Below are positions 28,627-38,049 of a DNA stretch of 50,252 nt, piece after piece (position 1 is the stretch's first letter; each line of letters starts with the position of its first letter). The translations under genes were made by a program, and so were the position numbers. Under the pieces are notes generated by a model, which worked only from the letters and a program-made list of their open reading frames with translations, was not told the DNA's origin and searched no databases. Origin of the DNA: Gracilaria caudata (taxonomy: Eukaryota > Rhodophyta > Florideophyceae > Gracilariales > Gracilariaceae); the NCBI GenBank assembly GCA_030374735.1, contig JASCIV010000089.1, positions 1-50,252 of the forward strand, read 5' to 3'.

Positions 28627-28886
28627 CGATTGTCTCCCATGGTCGCCTGTTTCATCGGTACTGGGAAGATGTCTTGGGATTCGTAATTCCAGTGACCACG
28701 CCAGTCTTTGAGGCACACGACAACCCTGTAGCACCGACTCCTTGGTGGAAAGCAGCTACATGATGAACCTATGTCACTATTGGTATATGAGTCATACCCT
28801 GCGCTTTTGTAGACTTTGGCACTATGTTCGGTCTTTCAAGCTCTGTGTACAGCTTCACGCTTCGAGTATAAATTTACTGCAATTGT

Positions 28887-29591
28887 TTAAGACTCTTCTT
28901 CTTCTTGTTTAGGCACCTCGTAGTCCTCGATTTCGATCGACCCATCGTTGATCTGATCAATGATGTCGTGCGGTGGCTGGCCGTCAACCGTGCAGCCCAC
29001 ACTTTGAGCCGTACCTAATACTTCCTTGACGGTGCCTTTCATGTGCTTAGCAAGAGAGCGTCCGCGGCATTGCTTCGCAATCTCAATGACGGCATCAAGA
29101 GCGAGGTTTCCATCATGGGGGACATCTTTGACCTTTTTCCGGTCGCGTGGAGGTTCTTTCAAGGCCCTGATGATCATAGAGGCAGCAGAAGGAGTTACAG
29201 TTACTGTCGCTTGTCTGTTCTGTACGGAGAGCTTGCACATAACGCGGAGGCCTTTCCATTCTTTCGTTGCTTTTGCCAGCTGATCACCTATCTTCTTGGG
29301 ACTCTAATTACCTCCCAATGCCACAAAGAGTTCACGTTTAAGATAGAAGTAGAACCTCAATGTTAGAGACCATGATTCCACGCAAAACAATTAAAGAGGG
29401 ATGCCATCTCTTCTTGTATTGGTCCCGCTTCTGGATTACGCAATCTATTCGATTTGCGTTGAGTGCGAAGAGAAACTTACCAGACCGAGCGGACCAATCT
29501 TAGGAGCAAGAGATGCAACAGCACCAACTTCTCCGCCCGTTGTTCGCACGTAAATGACGGTAATCGCGTTGGGGTCGAATTTCGGCGGCAT
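28887..29591 (-). CDS. RPL12: 60S ribosomal protein uL11 (L12), two exons
   Basis: Exon 1 (29591-29481) encodes 37 residues beginning MPPKFDPNAITVIYVR and ending KIGPLGL. A 177-bp intron (29480-29304, GTAAGT..TTAG) follows. Exon 2 (29303-28887) continues SPKKIGDQLAKATKEWKGL, and the join restores the conserved uL11 sequence GPLGLSPKKIGD. The product has 175 residues, about ten more than animal uL11, because of an acidic tail ending KQEEEES. uL11 forms the base of the GTPase-associated stalk and binds the rRNA where P0-P1-P2 attach. The next gene, head to head, encodes P2 of the same stalk. Confidence 0.95.
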
Positions 29592-29989
29592 TGTTGGTGA
29601 TCTATCTGAAACGAAGACTTAGAATTCCTCTCGCAGAGAAGTACACGCTACTCCTCTGACAAACGACTTTAGATAATCTCCACTGAGAAAACGCCGGACG
29701 TCTTACGAGGGTGTTAAGTTGTATCATTGAGCATAGCCCGTCGATGAACAATGAAAGATGTGCCGACGGCGACCGCGAAGGTCCTGCCCGCTAGCCACGA
29801 ATCCACGTGTATTTAGACATTTTCTTAATTTAGGGTTGAGCAATCCGTATTGTCGTCGACGGCGATTCCGGCGTTGCGAACACGCCATCTGTCTTGTTCA
29901 ATTGCTACGTGCCTTGATCATCATTGAACTCAACGCATACTCTTGGTCGTCGTTCCTCATCCGATCCAACTTTGACTTTCAGCTGCGCG
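29592..29989. promoter_or_regulatory. Bidirectional promoter of uL11 and P2
   Basis: Only 398 bp separate the two divergent ATG codons of two ribosomal stalk proteins. This is the shortest divergent gap in the window and suggests shared control. A near match to the recurrent decamer (TACGAGGGTG) is at 29704-29713. Confidence 0.55.
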
Positions 29990-30310
29990 ATGAAGTATCT
30001 TGGTGCTTACATGCTTGCCTACTTGGGCGGAAACACGTCCCCATCGAGCGACGATATCAAGAAGATTCTTGAGTCCGCTGGTGTCGATATTGATGAGGAT
30101 GTGCTTACCAAAGTGATGTCGCAGTTCGAAGGAAAGGACATCATGGAAGTCATGGAGGAAGGAAAGTCAAAACTCGCATCAGTTCCTTCCGGAGGAGCTG
30201 CTCCGGCTGGTGCTGGGGCCGCTGCGGAAGACGCACCGAAAGAGGAGGAACAGAAGGAAGAATCAGAAGAAGAAGAGGAGGAGGAAATGGACTTCGACCT
30301 GTTCGATTAG
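29990..30310 (+). CDS. RPLP2: 60S acidic ribosomal stalk protein P2
   Basis: The product has 106 residues from the ATG at 29990. The N-terminal dimerisation domain is typical of P2 (MKYLGAYMLAYLGGN, SSDDIKKILESAGVDIDEDVL, SQFEGKDIMEVMEEG). An Ala/Gly hinge and a highly acidic segment follow. The C-terminal factor-binding peptide reads EMDFDLFD instead of the near-universal GFGLFD, so both glycines are aspartate. P2 pairs with P1 on P0 and recruits elongation factors to the ribosome. Upstream in-frame codons (29924) are taken as leader. Confidence 0.93.
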   Translation: MKYLGAYMLAYLGGNTSPSSDDIKKILESAGVDIDEDVLTKVMSQFEGKDIMEVMEEGKSKLASVPSGGAAPAGAGAAAEDAPKEEEQKEESEEEEEEEMDFDLFD

Positions 30311-30685
30311 TTTGCGCATTTCTGAACGATCTTCTACGTTGCCGATCATGGGAGCTCGTTTGCGGACCGGTGGTTGCGTTACTTTATTACCAGCTATGGT
30401 TGAATACGCGGTTCTCGTTGCGACTTGGTTGCGCACACAAAGGTACTTTTCAAACAGAAGTGCACCGATGGCTGCGCCTTCGTTTTCTCCATGGTTTGGT
30501 CTATTAGACGACTCAAAGGAAAGTGTAAATTTGAACAGCGAAAAGAAAACTGTCTTGCTTTCATCTACGCGAGTGGCCCTTAGTCGATGCTAGAAGCGTT
30601 TCTTGTGGTAGATTAGACGGCGGTTTAGACACATCTCTAGAGGTCAATCATACTCTCGAAAGTTAGGTCAGCGGAGGGCACATGT
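30311..30685. other. Convergent gap P2 / XPF, no gene seen
   Basis: The gap is 375 bp between two stops. A plus-strand frame overlapping the P2 end (30210-30593) is a frame shadow in its first half and has no recognisable domain in the rest. Confidence 0.45.
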
Positions 30686-33340
30686 TCACATTGCCGCGAG
30701 GGCTTCCGTAGGTTGCTCTTTCACGAAGTTGTACAGAAGTGAAGCTTTACCTGCACTACCTAAGACGGCAGTCATGTCCTCCAAGGACATGTTGACCAGG
30801 CTTGCGACGTTGGATACCCTTCTCATAACTGTAGCTATGTTTCCGCTGTCAATCCCAGGTAGACTTCGTAGTAGTGCCTTTGGGCCGGCATTCAATGCTT
30901 CTTCTTCCGATTTTGCGGTATCTACTCCCAGATTCATTGCTACCTTTTCATCAGGCTCATCATCATTTTGCTTCAGCACAGAAAACATTTCCGCAGCGTC
31001 GTGCGCGCTTTGCGCCCACAAGAGCCGAAGGTTTGGAAATTGCTGCAGAAGCATCACCATTTTGCTCACAATTGATGTAGCTGCAATCTCTGATGGCACT
31101 CCTCCCGAGGTTGCAGTCAATGAGGGTGCTTTACTGGAGTCCATTTCTATGAGTAGGCATGGATGCTTGTAGTGTCGGCAGAGAGCCTCTGCTTGGTTGA
31201 ACAACCTTCCAGACGTGAAGGAGCCGTAGAGATCTGGGATAGACTTTCGTTCAATGCCTATGCTTGAAGACAGAATGAAATCCCCGACTTCGAGAGTCAA
31301 TGGAACAATAGTAAGATTTGATTTATACAGCAGCATGGGCAACGAACTGCGTAGTTCGCGTAAATCCACAAGCACTTTTCCGTTCTTCTTCGACTGGGCT
31401 TTTCGAGTCCCAGCAAGTCTGCTATCTCGGTCAGCTCCAAGACCTCGAGTAATACCGTTTCCCGTAGAGCTGGTCTGAGCTAGAATGCTTTGCGTATATT
31501 CTTCTTCTTCACGACCCTCCTGGTTTACAAGTATCGTCATTGTCGCTCGCTCTCTGATCAACGTCTTGAATGCTTGTTTCTCTTTGTCGCTCAAGAGTCG
31601 AAATCTCTCTTCTTCCATGGCCTCGCTATAGGCCAAAATATATAGACGTACTGGTCTGCCCGGATGCGCCGCTTTGAATACCTCAACCTGCCGAATGAGA
31701 GAGAGTTCAGCATTGTACATGATAATAAACGAAGGATGGAATTCATTTAGAATTCGATGACCTCGTCCTTGATTGTCAACCCATTCCGCGCACCATACAA
31801 GAATCTCGATGGTAGAAGACGAGTGTGGTTGAATTTCCCGAAACAACTCTTGAAATTCTTCACGAGCACTTCTGACGTTCCATCCATTTTCCCTTCTCGG
31901 TTTCCCACGTCTTTTAAGTTTGGCATCGACCTTCTCTTCTTCAGAATGGCGCCTTTCAGAATTCCGTGGTACAAGTTGTGTCATCGTTAGTTGGACCATT
32001 CGTTCCTCAGTTGCTCTAGCTGCTACGCCCGGGAAGTTTTGTTGGAACTGTTCTGTCATAAAATGAGAGTTTCCATCTCGCAAAACACAAGAAAGCTCGT
32101 CTACCATACGCTGTTCTTTTACCAATATAATGACACGGTTAACCTGAGCTTTGGATCCTGCTGCATGAACATCAGCCTGAATTTCTCGAAGGACCGCACG
32201 GAGAGCGTGCCACTTCGGGGTGGATTCCAGGTTTGCCACTGTGATAGCACCTTGCTCTAGGTGGACTAGCTCTTTCTTCTCGCTTTCGTCGTTTCGGGCA
32301 CTCTCCGTCTCGGACGACTTCTTCAGCTTCTTGAGTTGCCAAACGCGGGATCTTGCCAACAAAATCGCTGGTTGAGCCTCTCGTCGGACCAGCCAGTTTG
32401 CACCTGTTGATGCAGTTGCCCGAATGGCAAGAACTGAACAATAATAATGTACCGCATTGAGCTCAAAGAGTTGCCTAGTTAGAAGGCGAAGAGTGCTAAG
32501 GTCAGACAGGAGTGAACGAACGCGAGCTGAATAACGTTTCTCTGCTCCCTCTAGTTGCCTTTGAACAACGTCATCAAAGTTGTGGACAAGCGTTCTCTTT
32601 TCGTCTTCCCTTTCAACAAACAATTCGGATAGGTCCAGCGCTCGTGTTGCGGAACGAAGGTCCTCACAAATGGCCAGAACTGTGTCACATAAGCTAGAAA
32701 GTATAGTCGACATTCTTGGAGTTATGTTAACGGAAAGATCAATCAGATCTGGAACGTGCAAAGACATTGAAGACTTTACGTCGTGATGAAAACGGGGCCA
32801 CAAGCTTAGATTTGAAACATAGAGAAGTCGCATCAACTTCTCAACGGCATGGAAGCCTCGCGTTAACGCAGTTGCATTTTCAGAGAAGGCCTTAATGAAT
32901 GCTTTCTTGTTTTTGGTCCTGAACAGCGTTAGCGCAAAATGTTCATTGCTCTGTTCGCGAATGCGGTCTGCGTCAAAAATGAGAAGCCCTTCAACATTCT
33001 GGGAAGGTAGGGTGCCGTGCAACAAATCATGCACCAATACGTTCGAAGTTAAGATTACAAATCCTGGAGTATCATACACAGCAGTGCGATCTCGGACGGA
33101 GTAGTCAGACGTAAGATGTCTAGGAAAAAGCAACGGATTGCCGGTATCGACAAGGGCTGATCTAAGGACCGTCTGTACAAAGGGTCGAGCAATATTGACG
33201 CCAAGAACCAACTTATTCGACTGAATTACTCGATGTAGCAAGGATACAAGAGCATAATGTTGTCCGAGTCCACGGCCTAAGACATACAACGAGTCAGCCT
33301 TTGATGCTTGCTCACCAATTGAATCGTGAAACCTGAGCAT
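30686..33340 (-). CDS. ERCC4: DNA repair endonuclease XPF/ERCC4 (Rad1)
   Basis: The product has 884 residues. The N-terminal two thirds are the inactive SF2 helicase-like domain (LGRGLGQHYALVSLLHRVIQ, a non-consensus Walker region). The nuclease domain starts near residue 655 with VDLREL and has LEVGDFILSSSIGIERKSIPDLYGSF near 685-710, with GDF and ERKxxxD catalytic residues intact. The C-terminus has the helix-hairpin-helix pair (LRSLPGIDSGNIATVMRR). XPF with ERCC1 cuts 5' of bubbles in nucleotide-excision repair and unhooks interstrand crosslinks. FANCD2, which acts upstream in crosslink repair, lies 7 kb to the right. The ATG at 33340 is the first in frame. MUS81 is excluded by the helicase-like domain. 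Confidence 0.93.
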   Translation of the reverse strand: MLRFHDSIGEQASKADSLYVLGRGLGQHYALVSLLHRVIQSNKLVLGVNIARPFVQTVLRSALVDTGNPLLFPRHLTSDYSVRDRTAVYDTPGFVILTSNVLVHDLLHGTLPSQNVEGLLIFDADRIREQSNEHFALTLFRTKNKKAFIKAFSENATALTRGFHAVEKLMRLLYVSNLSLWPRFHHDVKSSMSLHVPDLIDLSVNITPRMSTILSSLCDTVLAICEDLRSATRALDLSELFVEREDEKRTLVHNFDDVVQRQLEGAEKRYSARVRSLLSDLSTLRLLTRQLFELNAVHYYCSVLAIRATASTGANWLVRREAQPAILLARSRVWQLKKLKKSSETESARNDESEKKELVHLEQGAITVANLESTPKWHALRAVLREIQADVHAAGSKAQVNRVIILVKEQRMVDELSCVLRDGNSHFMTEQFQQNFPGVAARATEERMVQLTMTQLVPRNSERRHSEEEKVDAKLKRRGKPRRENGWNVRSAREEFQELFREIQPHSSSTIEILVWCAEWVDNQGRGHRILNEFHPSFIIMYNAELSLIRQVEVFKAAHPGRPVRLYILAYSEAMEEERFRLLSDKEKQAFKTLIRERATMTILVNQEGREEEEYTQSILAQTSSTGNGITRGLGADRDSRLAGTRKAQSKKNGKVLVDLRELRSSLPMLLYKSNLTIVPLTLEVGDFILSSSIGIERKSIPDLYGSFTSGRLFNQAEALCRHYKHPCLLIEMDSSKAPSLTATSGGVPSEIAATSIVSKMVMLLQQFPNLRLLWAQSAHDAAEMFSVLKQNDDEPDEKVAMNLGVDTAKSEEEALNAGPKALLRSLPGIDSGNIATVMRRVSNVASLVNMSLEDMTAVLGSAGKASLLYNFVKEQPTEALAAM

Positions 33341-34154
33341 TGTGCTCGACGGGCTGAGCAGAGCAGAGGTGGAGAAAGAGCATTCGTTGCTCTAAGAACA
33401 TATATGCGCTTAATTTGGCATTTTTCAAGAGCTTGAACAAATCTTTTCCATGTAGATGGGGGAGAACCGGTTAAGAGTAGCAATGTCACCTCGACCTATG
33501 GGCGAGATTTCAAGCTATCAAGGTGTGGAAATCGGTCCAATGATGTTCTATCGCAACAACTAGAGTTGTGATTTGAAGATCAATACGTTCGCTCTGTGTC
33601 GAAAAGTCTAACGTTCTTGTTTTCTGAGGACCACTCGTGTATCGTTGGTGAATTTGCATGTTACTGCTGGTCCAGTTGCACCCACGGATTTTGGTACTGT
33701 TCTGGTTAGCGGTCCAATTCGAGGCACCACCGCTGCAGAGAAATATCTGAGAGAAAGGTGCGCTCGCAACGTTTACGAATCGAAACGACACACTCTCGAC
33801 CACACACGATGCAATTTTTGCAGGAGGTGTTTTACCAAAGAAAACCTTATCGAGAATTGCTCTTTGTCCTCTTTGCACACGATGGCTTGCTCATCTTTCT
33901 CTGATTGAACATAGAATACCGGAGAGCACCGTAATTGCTTCAATGAAGATGCAGATTGCTCTTTAACCGTTCTTCTTAAAATCGCTTGGTCAGCAGTTTT
34001 TTGTTCAATTTCTGAGACAAACGACCTACAAAGGGTACAAACGGCGCGTACCCTTGTAGACACCCGCGTGTTACATTTTGGTTAAAGGCTTGCTGTGTCT
34101 GGAGCTCAAACATTTGGACCCTTACCACAAGACTGTCTTCAACTCTGTGCGTCA
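33341..34154. promoter_or_regulatory. Divergent promoter region XPF / DUF1995 gene
   Basis: About 0.8 kb lies between divergent starts. A hairpin at 34026-34059 pairs CTACAAAGGGTAC with GTACCCTTGTAG (one bulged A, 9-base loop). It contains one exact recurrent decamer (34049-34058, minus) and ends 95 bp upstream of the DUF1995 ATG. Open frames at 33510-33908 and 33773-34063 have no recognisable domain. Confidence 0.5.
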
Positions 34155-35132
34155 ATGTCTACTCCAACAGCGTTTGTATCTTGTGTCTCGCTCAGAGCAC
34201 GCCCGAAAGGTCCTTCAATTGGTCAAACATGTCGGAAATCCCTTCCTTTACGAGCAAATCCAGTTCGATCCGTGCAGGCCGTGCGGGCCGTGCAGGACTC
34301 TGAAAATCCCATTCCAACAGGTTCTAAGCCAGAAACTCCCTTCCCGCAGCTCTACGACGCATGGTTTCCCCCACACGAGCTTCGAGATCAAATGCAAGCT
34401 AGTATCACCAGAGCTGTAGAAGATGGACATTTTCTGTTAGAGCTTCAGTGGCCAGCGGTACCCAATCTAGAAGAAATTGCAGCTGGAACACTATTGAACT
34501 TTGAATTCGGAAAGTTCGTCTCTCGCGTGCTTGGAATGCAAGAACCGAAGGACTACATGCTGATAAAGCGATACCTGGCGTCCTTTTGTAACCTGTACTG
34601 GACCCTATGCGTTGCTCAAGCACCGTGTTTCCGAGATCGTGTGGTATGGGCATTGAGTACCGACGGCGTTTCTAAGACTGCTGCCGTAGAACGCCTGATG
34701 AATGTCAAGTTGGGTTCAATGCGAAATCCACCAGAAACGGGCGACGATGACGTGATAGTGATCGCCGATCCTCGTGTGAACGAGGTCTGGAAGCGAGGTG
34801 TACAGATACGACCAAAGAACGGATATACCGTGTTTCTGAATTCTCAATTTAATGAAAGCTATGGATTAACAGGTCCAAGGAGAGGGCCGTTGAAGGAAAC
34901 GCAGGTAGCGTACATGTTGAAAAGAGTAACCAGAGGGTATGTGTTCTTCGCGTATCCAGGTCCGTGGCGGGCATGTTTGGAAAGACCTGACTTACAGATT
35001 GAAGAATTGAAAGAGTTCGAGAAGGAACCAAAGCTACGGGAGATTGCTGGTGTTGTTAGATCAGAAAGTAACAAACGGTATGGCGGTTTCTACAATGACC
35101 GTTACGTGCGTGGGTTTGGTGGTAGATTGTAG
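34155..35132 (+). CDS. Plastid-targeted DUF1995 protein
   Basis: The product has 325 residues from the first ATG (34155). The leader MSTPTAFVSCVSLRARP with following basic residues is a plastid transit peptide of the local type. The mature part matches the DUF1995 family of cyanobacteria and plastids: WFPPHELRDQMQASITRA, HFLLELQWP, a DDVIVIADPRV strand, YTVFLNSQF, and the most diagnostic segment FFAYPGPWRACLERPDLQ. Members are plastid proteins of mostly unknown function; in plants one is LPA3-related, acting in photosystem assembly, but this cannot be transferred here. Its stop lies 4 bp from the stop of the convergent gene. Confidence 0.8.
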   Translation: MSTPTAFVSCVSLRARPKGPSIGQTCRKSLPLRANPVRSVQAVRAVQDSENPIPTGSKPETPFPQLYDAWFPPHELRDQMQASITRAVEDGHFLLELQWPAVPNLEEIAAGTLLNFEFGKFVSRVLGMQEPKDYMLIKRYLASFCNLYWTLCVAQAPCFRDRVVWALSTDGVSKTAAVERLMNVKLGSMRNPPETGDDDVIVIADPRVNEVWKRGVQIRPKNGYTVFLNSQFNESYGLTGPRRGPLKETQVAYMLKRVTRGYVFFAYPGPWRACLERPDLQIEELKEFEKEPKLREIAGVVRSESNKRYGGFYNDRYVRGFGGRL

Positions 35133-35136
35133 TGCG

Positions 35137-35562
35137 TTAAAGTTCTTCCTTTAGTTTTGCAATCCGTTTATGGTTTCGTGTAGTGATTATTCGCAGTGTC
35201 GTCGCTTGTTCTTCTGGAGTCATTTCTTTCCAGTTTGTTATCCGGGATGTTGTTCCGTCTGCGTTGACGACTAGCGGGCCCAACACATCGGTCAGGGACG
35301 CAGTACCGGAAGACAGATCGATGTTGTGAGCATCCAAGCCAGAGTCTACTGGCGGTAGTTTGAGGGGTGAAGATCGCAGAATTGGGTCTGAAGTAGCTCG
35401 TGATTTAGTTTCGGCGGATGCGGACAAAGTTTGCTGACTGTCGCTAGCGAGAGTTCTGAGAGAGAACATCACCACTATGACGCAAAGATAAGCAAATGAC
35501 AATGCAGTCGACCACATGAGGTTTGACGGATTTGAATGGATAAAGAGATGAAGAAGACTCAT
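35137..35562 (-). CDS. Small single-TM protein with a conserved RITNW C-terminal motif
   Basis: From the ATG at 35562 the product has 141 residues. A transmembrane segment of about 20 residues (WSTALSFAYLCVIVVMFSL) lies near the N-terminus, so the protein is probably tail-out with a short N-terminus. After a Ser/Thr-rich linker the last 50 residues read GPLVVNADGTTSRITNWKEM then TPEEQATTLRIITTRNHKRI. I recall the same pattern (VVNxDGTxSRIxNWxxMTxxExxxTLRxxxxRNxxR) at the C-terminus of small uncharacterised fungal and plant proteins, so this is an ancient eukaryotic module without known function. The alternative start at 35517 would begin directly at the membrane segment. Confidence 0.7.
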   Translation of the reverse strand: MSLLHLFIHSNPSNLMWSTALSFAYLCVIVVMFSLRTLASDSQQTLSASAETKSRATSDPILRSSPLKLPPVDSGLDAHNIDLSSGTASLTDVLGPLVVNADGTTSRITNWKEMTPEEQATTLRIITTRNHKRIAKLKEEL

Positions 35563-35720
35563 TGGCAAACACACGTTCGCACAATGGTGTTCATGAGCAG
35601 AAGATGAGATAAGGAAAGTCTCAGGAGCGGTCAACGAAGCTGTGAGAGAACCTTTTTAGTCCTTTCAAGAGCGAATGAAGAGCAGGTTTTGACATCACGT
35701 GCCAGTGCGTCACTTATTTG

Positions 35721-36405
35721 GTACTACCATACAAACATTTGAAACGTCTGATAAAAGTATCAAACATTTGAAACATTTCAAACGTTTCAAATGCGTTCAA
35801 AAGCCCGTTCTAAAAGATCAAGAACATCTGATGCATAGTACCGACTGTGATCAATGGTGAAGGCTCTGTAGGGCAGAGCCAACACCTTAGATCTCTTGCA
35901 CTTGGCATTCCAGCCTCCGTAGTTAACCTACCGTCCTTACTTGAAGACGACTGATCTAGGCTGCAACAATCATATCTATATGGGCAGCTTCTTTTTGAGA
36001 ATCTTAGCGATGGTGCGCGGACGGAAGCGAGGCGGGGACGCTGGTGGAACGTTGAGTAAAGCACAGCAGCTTTGCCTTTGCTTTTGAAACGCGGTGGCGG
36101 CGAGGCGGCGGGCGGGGACGCTTGTGGAACGTCGTGTGGAGCACCGCCGCGTTGCTCCGGCTTTCAATGCGCGGTAGCGACGGATTGCCGTCGGTCTCCA
36201 GCGGTGGAAGGGTGGTTACCGAGTAGGGTACCCTTGTAGTGGCCTCACATTCTTGCTTTGAAAAGCCTTACAGGGTTGAAAACCTGCACACGTTTTACAC
36301 GTAGCAAACGTTTTCCGAACGAGAATAAAAAAAGAACGTTTAAAATACGTTTTAAACGTGTAGTTTCAAATGGTCCTTTATTTGAAATGTTTGTATGGGT
36401 ACTAC
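35721..36405. mobile_element. Candidate MITE-like element with imperfect 25-bp inverted ends
   Basis: The left end (35721-35745, beginning GTACTACCATACAAACATTT) and the reverse complement of the right end (36381-36405, beginning GTAGTACCCATACAAACATT) agree apart from about three differences. Subterminal sequences on both sides are built from CATTTGAAAC/GTTTCAAATG and GTTTTAAACG-type inverted motifs (for example 35765-35774 with 35784-35793). There is no transposase frame. No clear target-site duplication could be made out, so this is a decayed or non-autonomous element at best. Confidence 0.4.
36031..36180. repeat. Imperfect tandem duplication, 80-bp period
   Basis: The segment starting at 36031 (GGCGGGGACGCTGGTGGAAC) recurs at 36111 (GGCGGGGACGCTTGTGGAAC). 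Both units then run through a diverged middle to a shared GCGGTGGCG/GCGGTAGCG end. The units are GC-rich in an otherwise AT-rich stretch. Confidence 0.55.
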
Positions 36406-36870
36406 CTTCGTAGCTTTGATTTCGCCCCATCTCCATCCATCTCTCTTCGTGATGCTTCTGTTCATGATGCAGTTGGGTGTTTTCGAGGGAGTTCGGTGGC
36501 CATTGCACGCGTGGATCATTGCCCGAGCACAGCCATGCTTACAGTACACGTCTGAGATTTTTAGCCAAACGGCGGATTCTGGAAGACTGGCACTGAAATT
36601 CGTCCCCCACTCTGGAAATGCTCTCTGCGGCACAGAAACTCCCCGGCGGTCCACATCCGTGCTGCTGTCTGGTCAAGTAGCAAATCTCCCTGAATCCGGA
36701 AGTGCGCGGCGCCGTGGGTCACGGTCAACCGTTTCGTGGCGCCCAATCTCCTTAAACTTGTACATAATAGCACTAACCTTTCCTTATGTACGAAGGTAGC
36801 TACTGGGTAGCTGGCGATCTATCCGTCACCATCCTTATTTCCCCGCTTCACATCAGCATCGCCTTCCCTC

Positions 36871-37866
36871 ATGGCCTTTGTCAGTCCCGTTCGGATATAT
36901 CTCCCTGTCTCCACAGCGAAGCAACAGCTTTCTCCGATTGCCTCGCCTCATTCTTTCAGTTTAGCTAAACGCAAACGGCCGCGCCCCCTGCAATTCTTGT
37001 GCTGCGCTGCCACCGCAACTCACCATGTATCAGAATCACACTCACCAACATCTCAGCCGCATCCGTCCGCGAGTCCCACGACGCTCAAGTCAATCCAGTC
37101 TTCCCCGTCAGAAGACAGAACTACGCGTTTGTCACGACTACGAAACCGATCAATTACCCTAATCGCCTTGACTGTGGGGGCATTTGCCCTCACACGAATT
37201 GCTCGTCAACAACAACTAATGGCGATTATTACCACACATGCATCAAGTTTAGGCGCAACCAGGGCAGCACTCCTGCTCGCTTGCGTCAATTTCTTCACCG
37301 TTTTGTTTTGTTTCCCGGCCAACATGGGTCTTATGGTAGCAGCCGGAGCGCTGCTTCCGTCCTTGCATGCCTTCTTGGCGCTCTTCATTTCGAAGACGAT
37401 AGCAGCAGCAGCTGCATTCGCGTTGGGACGCACTTGGCTGAAGGCTCGAGCCGTGATGTTCCTTGAGTCCAAACCACGTTTGAGGCGAATATTGTTGGAG
37501 AGCGGACAGGAAGGAGGCTGGAAGTTTGTCTTGCTCATGCGACTAAGCCCCTTTCCTGGCTTCATGCTCAACTACCTTTTGAGCGTGACCGGCGTGTCAT
37601 TTGCTGAGTATGTGCTCGCAACGATGGTAGGAATTGCACCGAGTGTATTCAATCTTGTCTTGGTTGGGGCAGCTGCGGGTGACCTCGGAACTGGCGTTGC
37701 CACTGGTGGCGCTTCAGTACTTCCGTTGCTATTGAAGGGTTTATGCGTCGCATCCATGGCCGCTGCGATGTTTTTCATCACTCGTTTAACGAGAAGGGCC
37801 TTCAAGGATGTTGAGCTGGAAGACCCTGAGCTTCGGAAAGACGGAACAGAAACTTTAACAAACTGA
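36871..37866 (+). CDS. Plastid VTT-domain (SNARE-associated/DedA/TVP38-like) membrane protein
   Basis: The product has 331 residues. It opens MAFVSPVRIYLPVSTAKQQ, a plastid transit peptide of the local AFV type, and continues with a Ser/Pro-rich linker to about residue 90. The rest is a polytopic VTT domain: a first helix ITLIALTVGAFAL, a re-entrant region CFPANMGLMVAAGALLPS, then IAAAAAFALGRTWL, the family signature GWKFVLLMRLSPFPGFMLNYLLSVTGVSF, and two more hydrophobic helices. Family members (TVP38/TMEM64, DedA, VMP1) are membrane proteins linked to lipid scrambling or flipping. A role in plastid or thylakoid lipid distribution is an inference. The gene is convergent with the coiled-coil gene (183 bp). 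Confidence 0.85.
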   Translation: MAFVSPVRIYLPVSTAKQQLSPIASPHSFSLAKRKRPRPLQFLCCAATATHHVSESHSPTSQPHPSASPTTLKSIQSSPSEDRTTRLSRLRNRSITLIALTVGAFALTRIARQQQLMAIITTHASSLGATRAALLLACVNFFTVLFCFPANMGLMVAAGALLPSLHAFLALFISKTIAAAAAFALGRTWLKARAVMFLESKPRLRRILLESGQEGGWKFVLLMRLSPFPGFMLNYLLSVTGVSFAEYVLATMVGIAPSVFNLVLVGAAAGDLGTGVATGGASVLPLLLKGLCVASMAAAMFFITRLTRRAFKDVELEDPELRKDGTETLTN

Positions 37867-38049
37867 CAATCTTACTTTACATAAAGCCATAAAGCCACAC
37901 AGTCACACAGTCACCAAGTCCATGACGTAATTGCTCTCAAAATCGAAACTGCTCCAAACTGCTTGCCATCAGTCTATTGCCACAAAAAGCTCAGCAGCGA
38001 TCGACAAAACGTGCTCTGACCGCCTCAAACTTCGAAATGCCAAGAAGTC

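Larger units (their letters stand above)
35563..36870. promoter_or_regulatory. Divergent region with repeats and three decamers
   Basis: At 1.3 kb this is the longest divergent gap. It holds a candidate terminal-inverted-repeat element (35721-36405), an 80-bp tandem duplication inside it, and three exact copies of the decamer TACRARGGTA (36229-36238 minus, 36403-36412 minus, 36789-36798 plus). The last lies 73 bp upstream of the VTT-protein ATG. No protein-coding gene is supported; the 134-codon plus frame at 36395-36799 has no domain. Confidence 0.5.
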
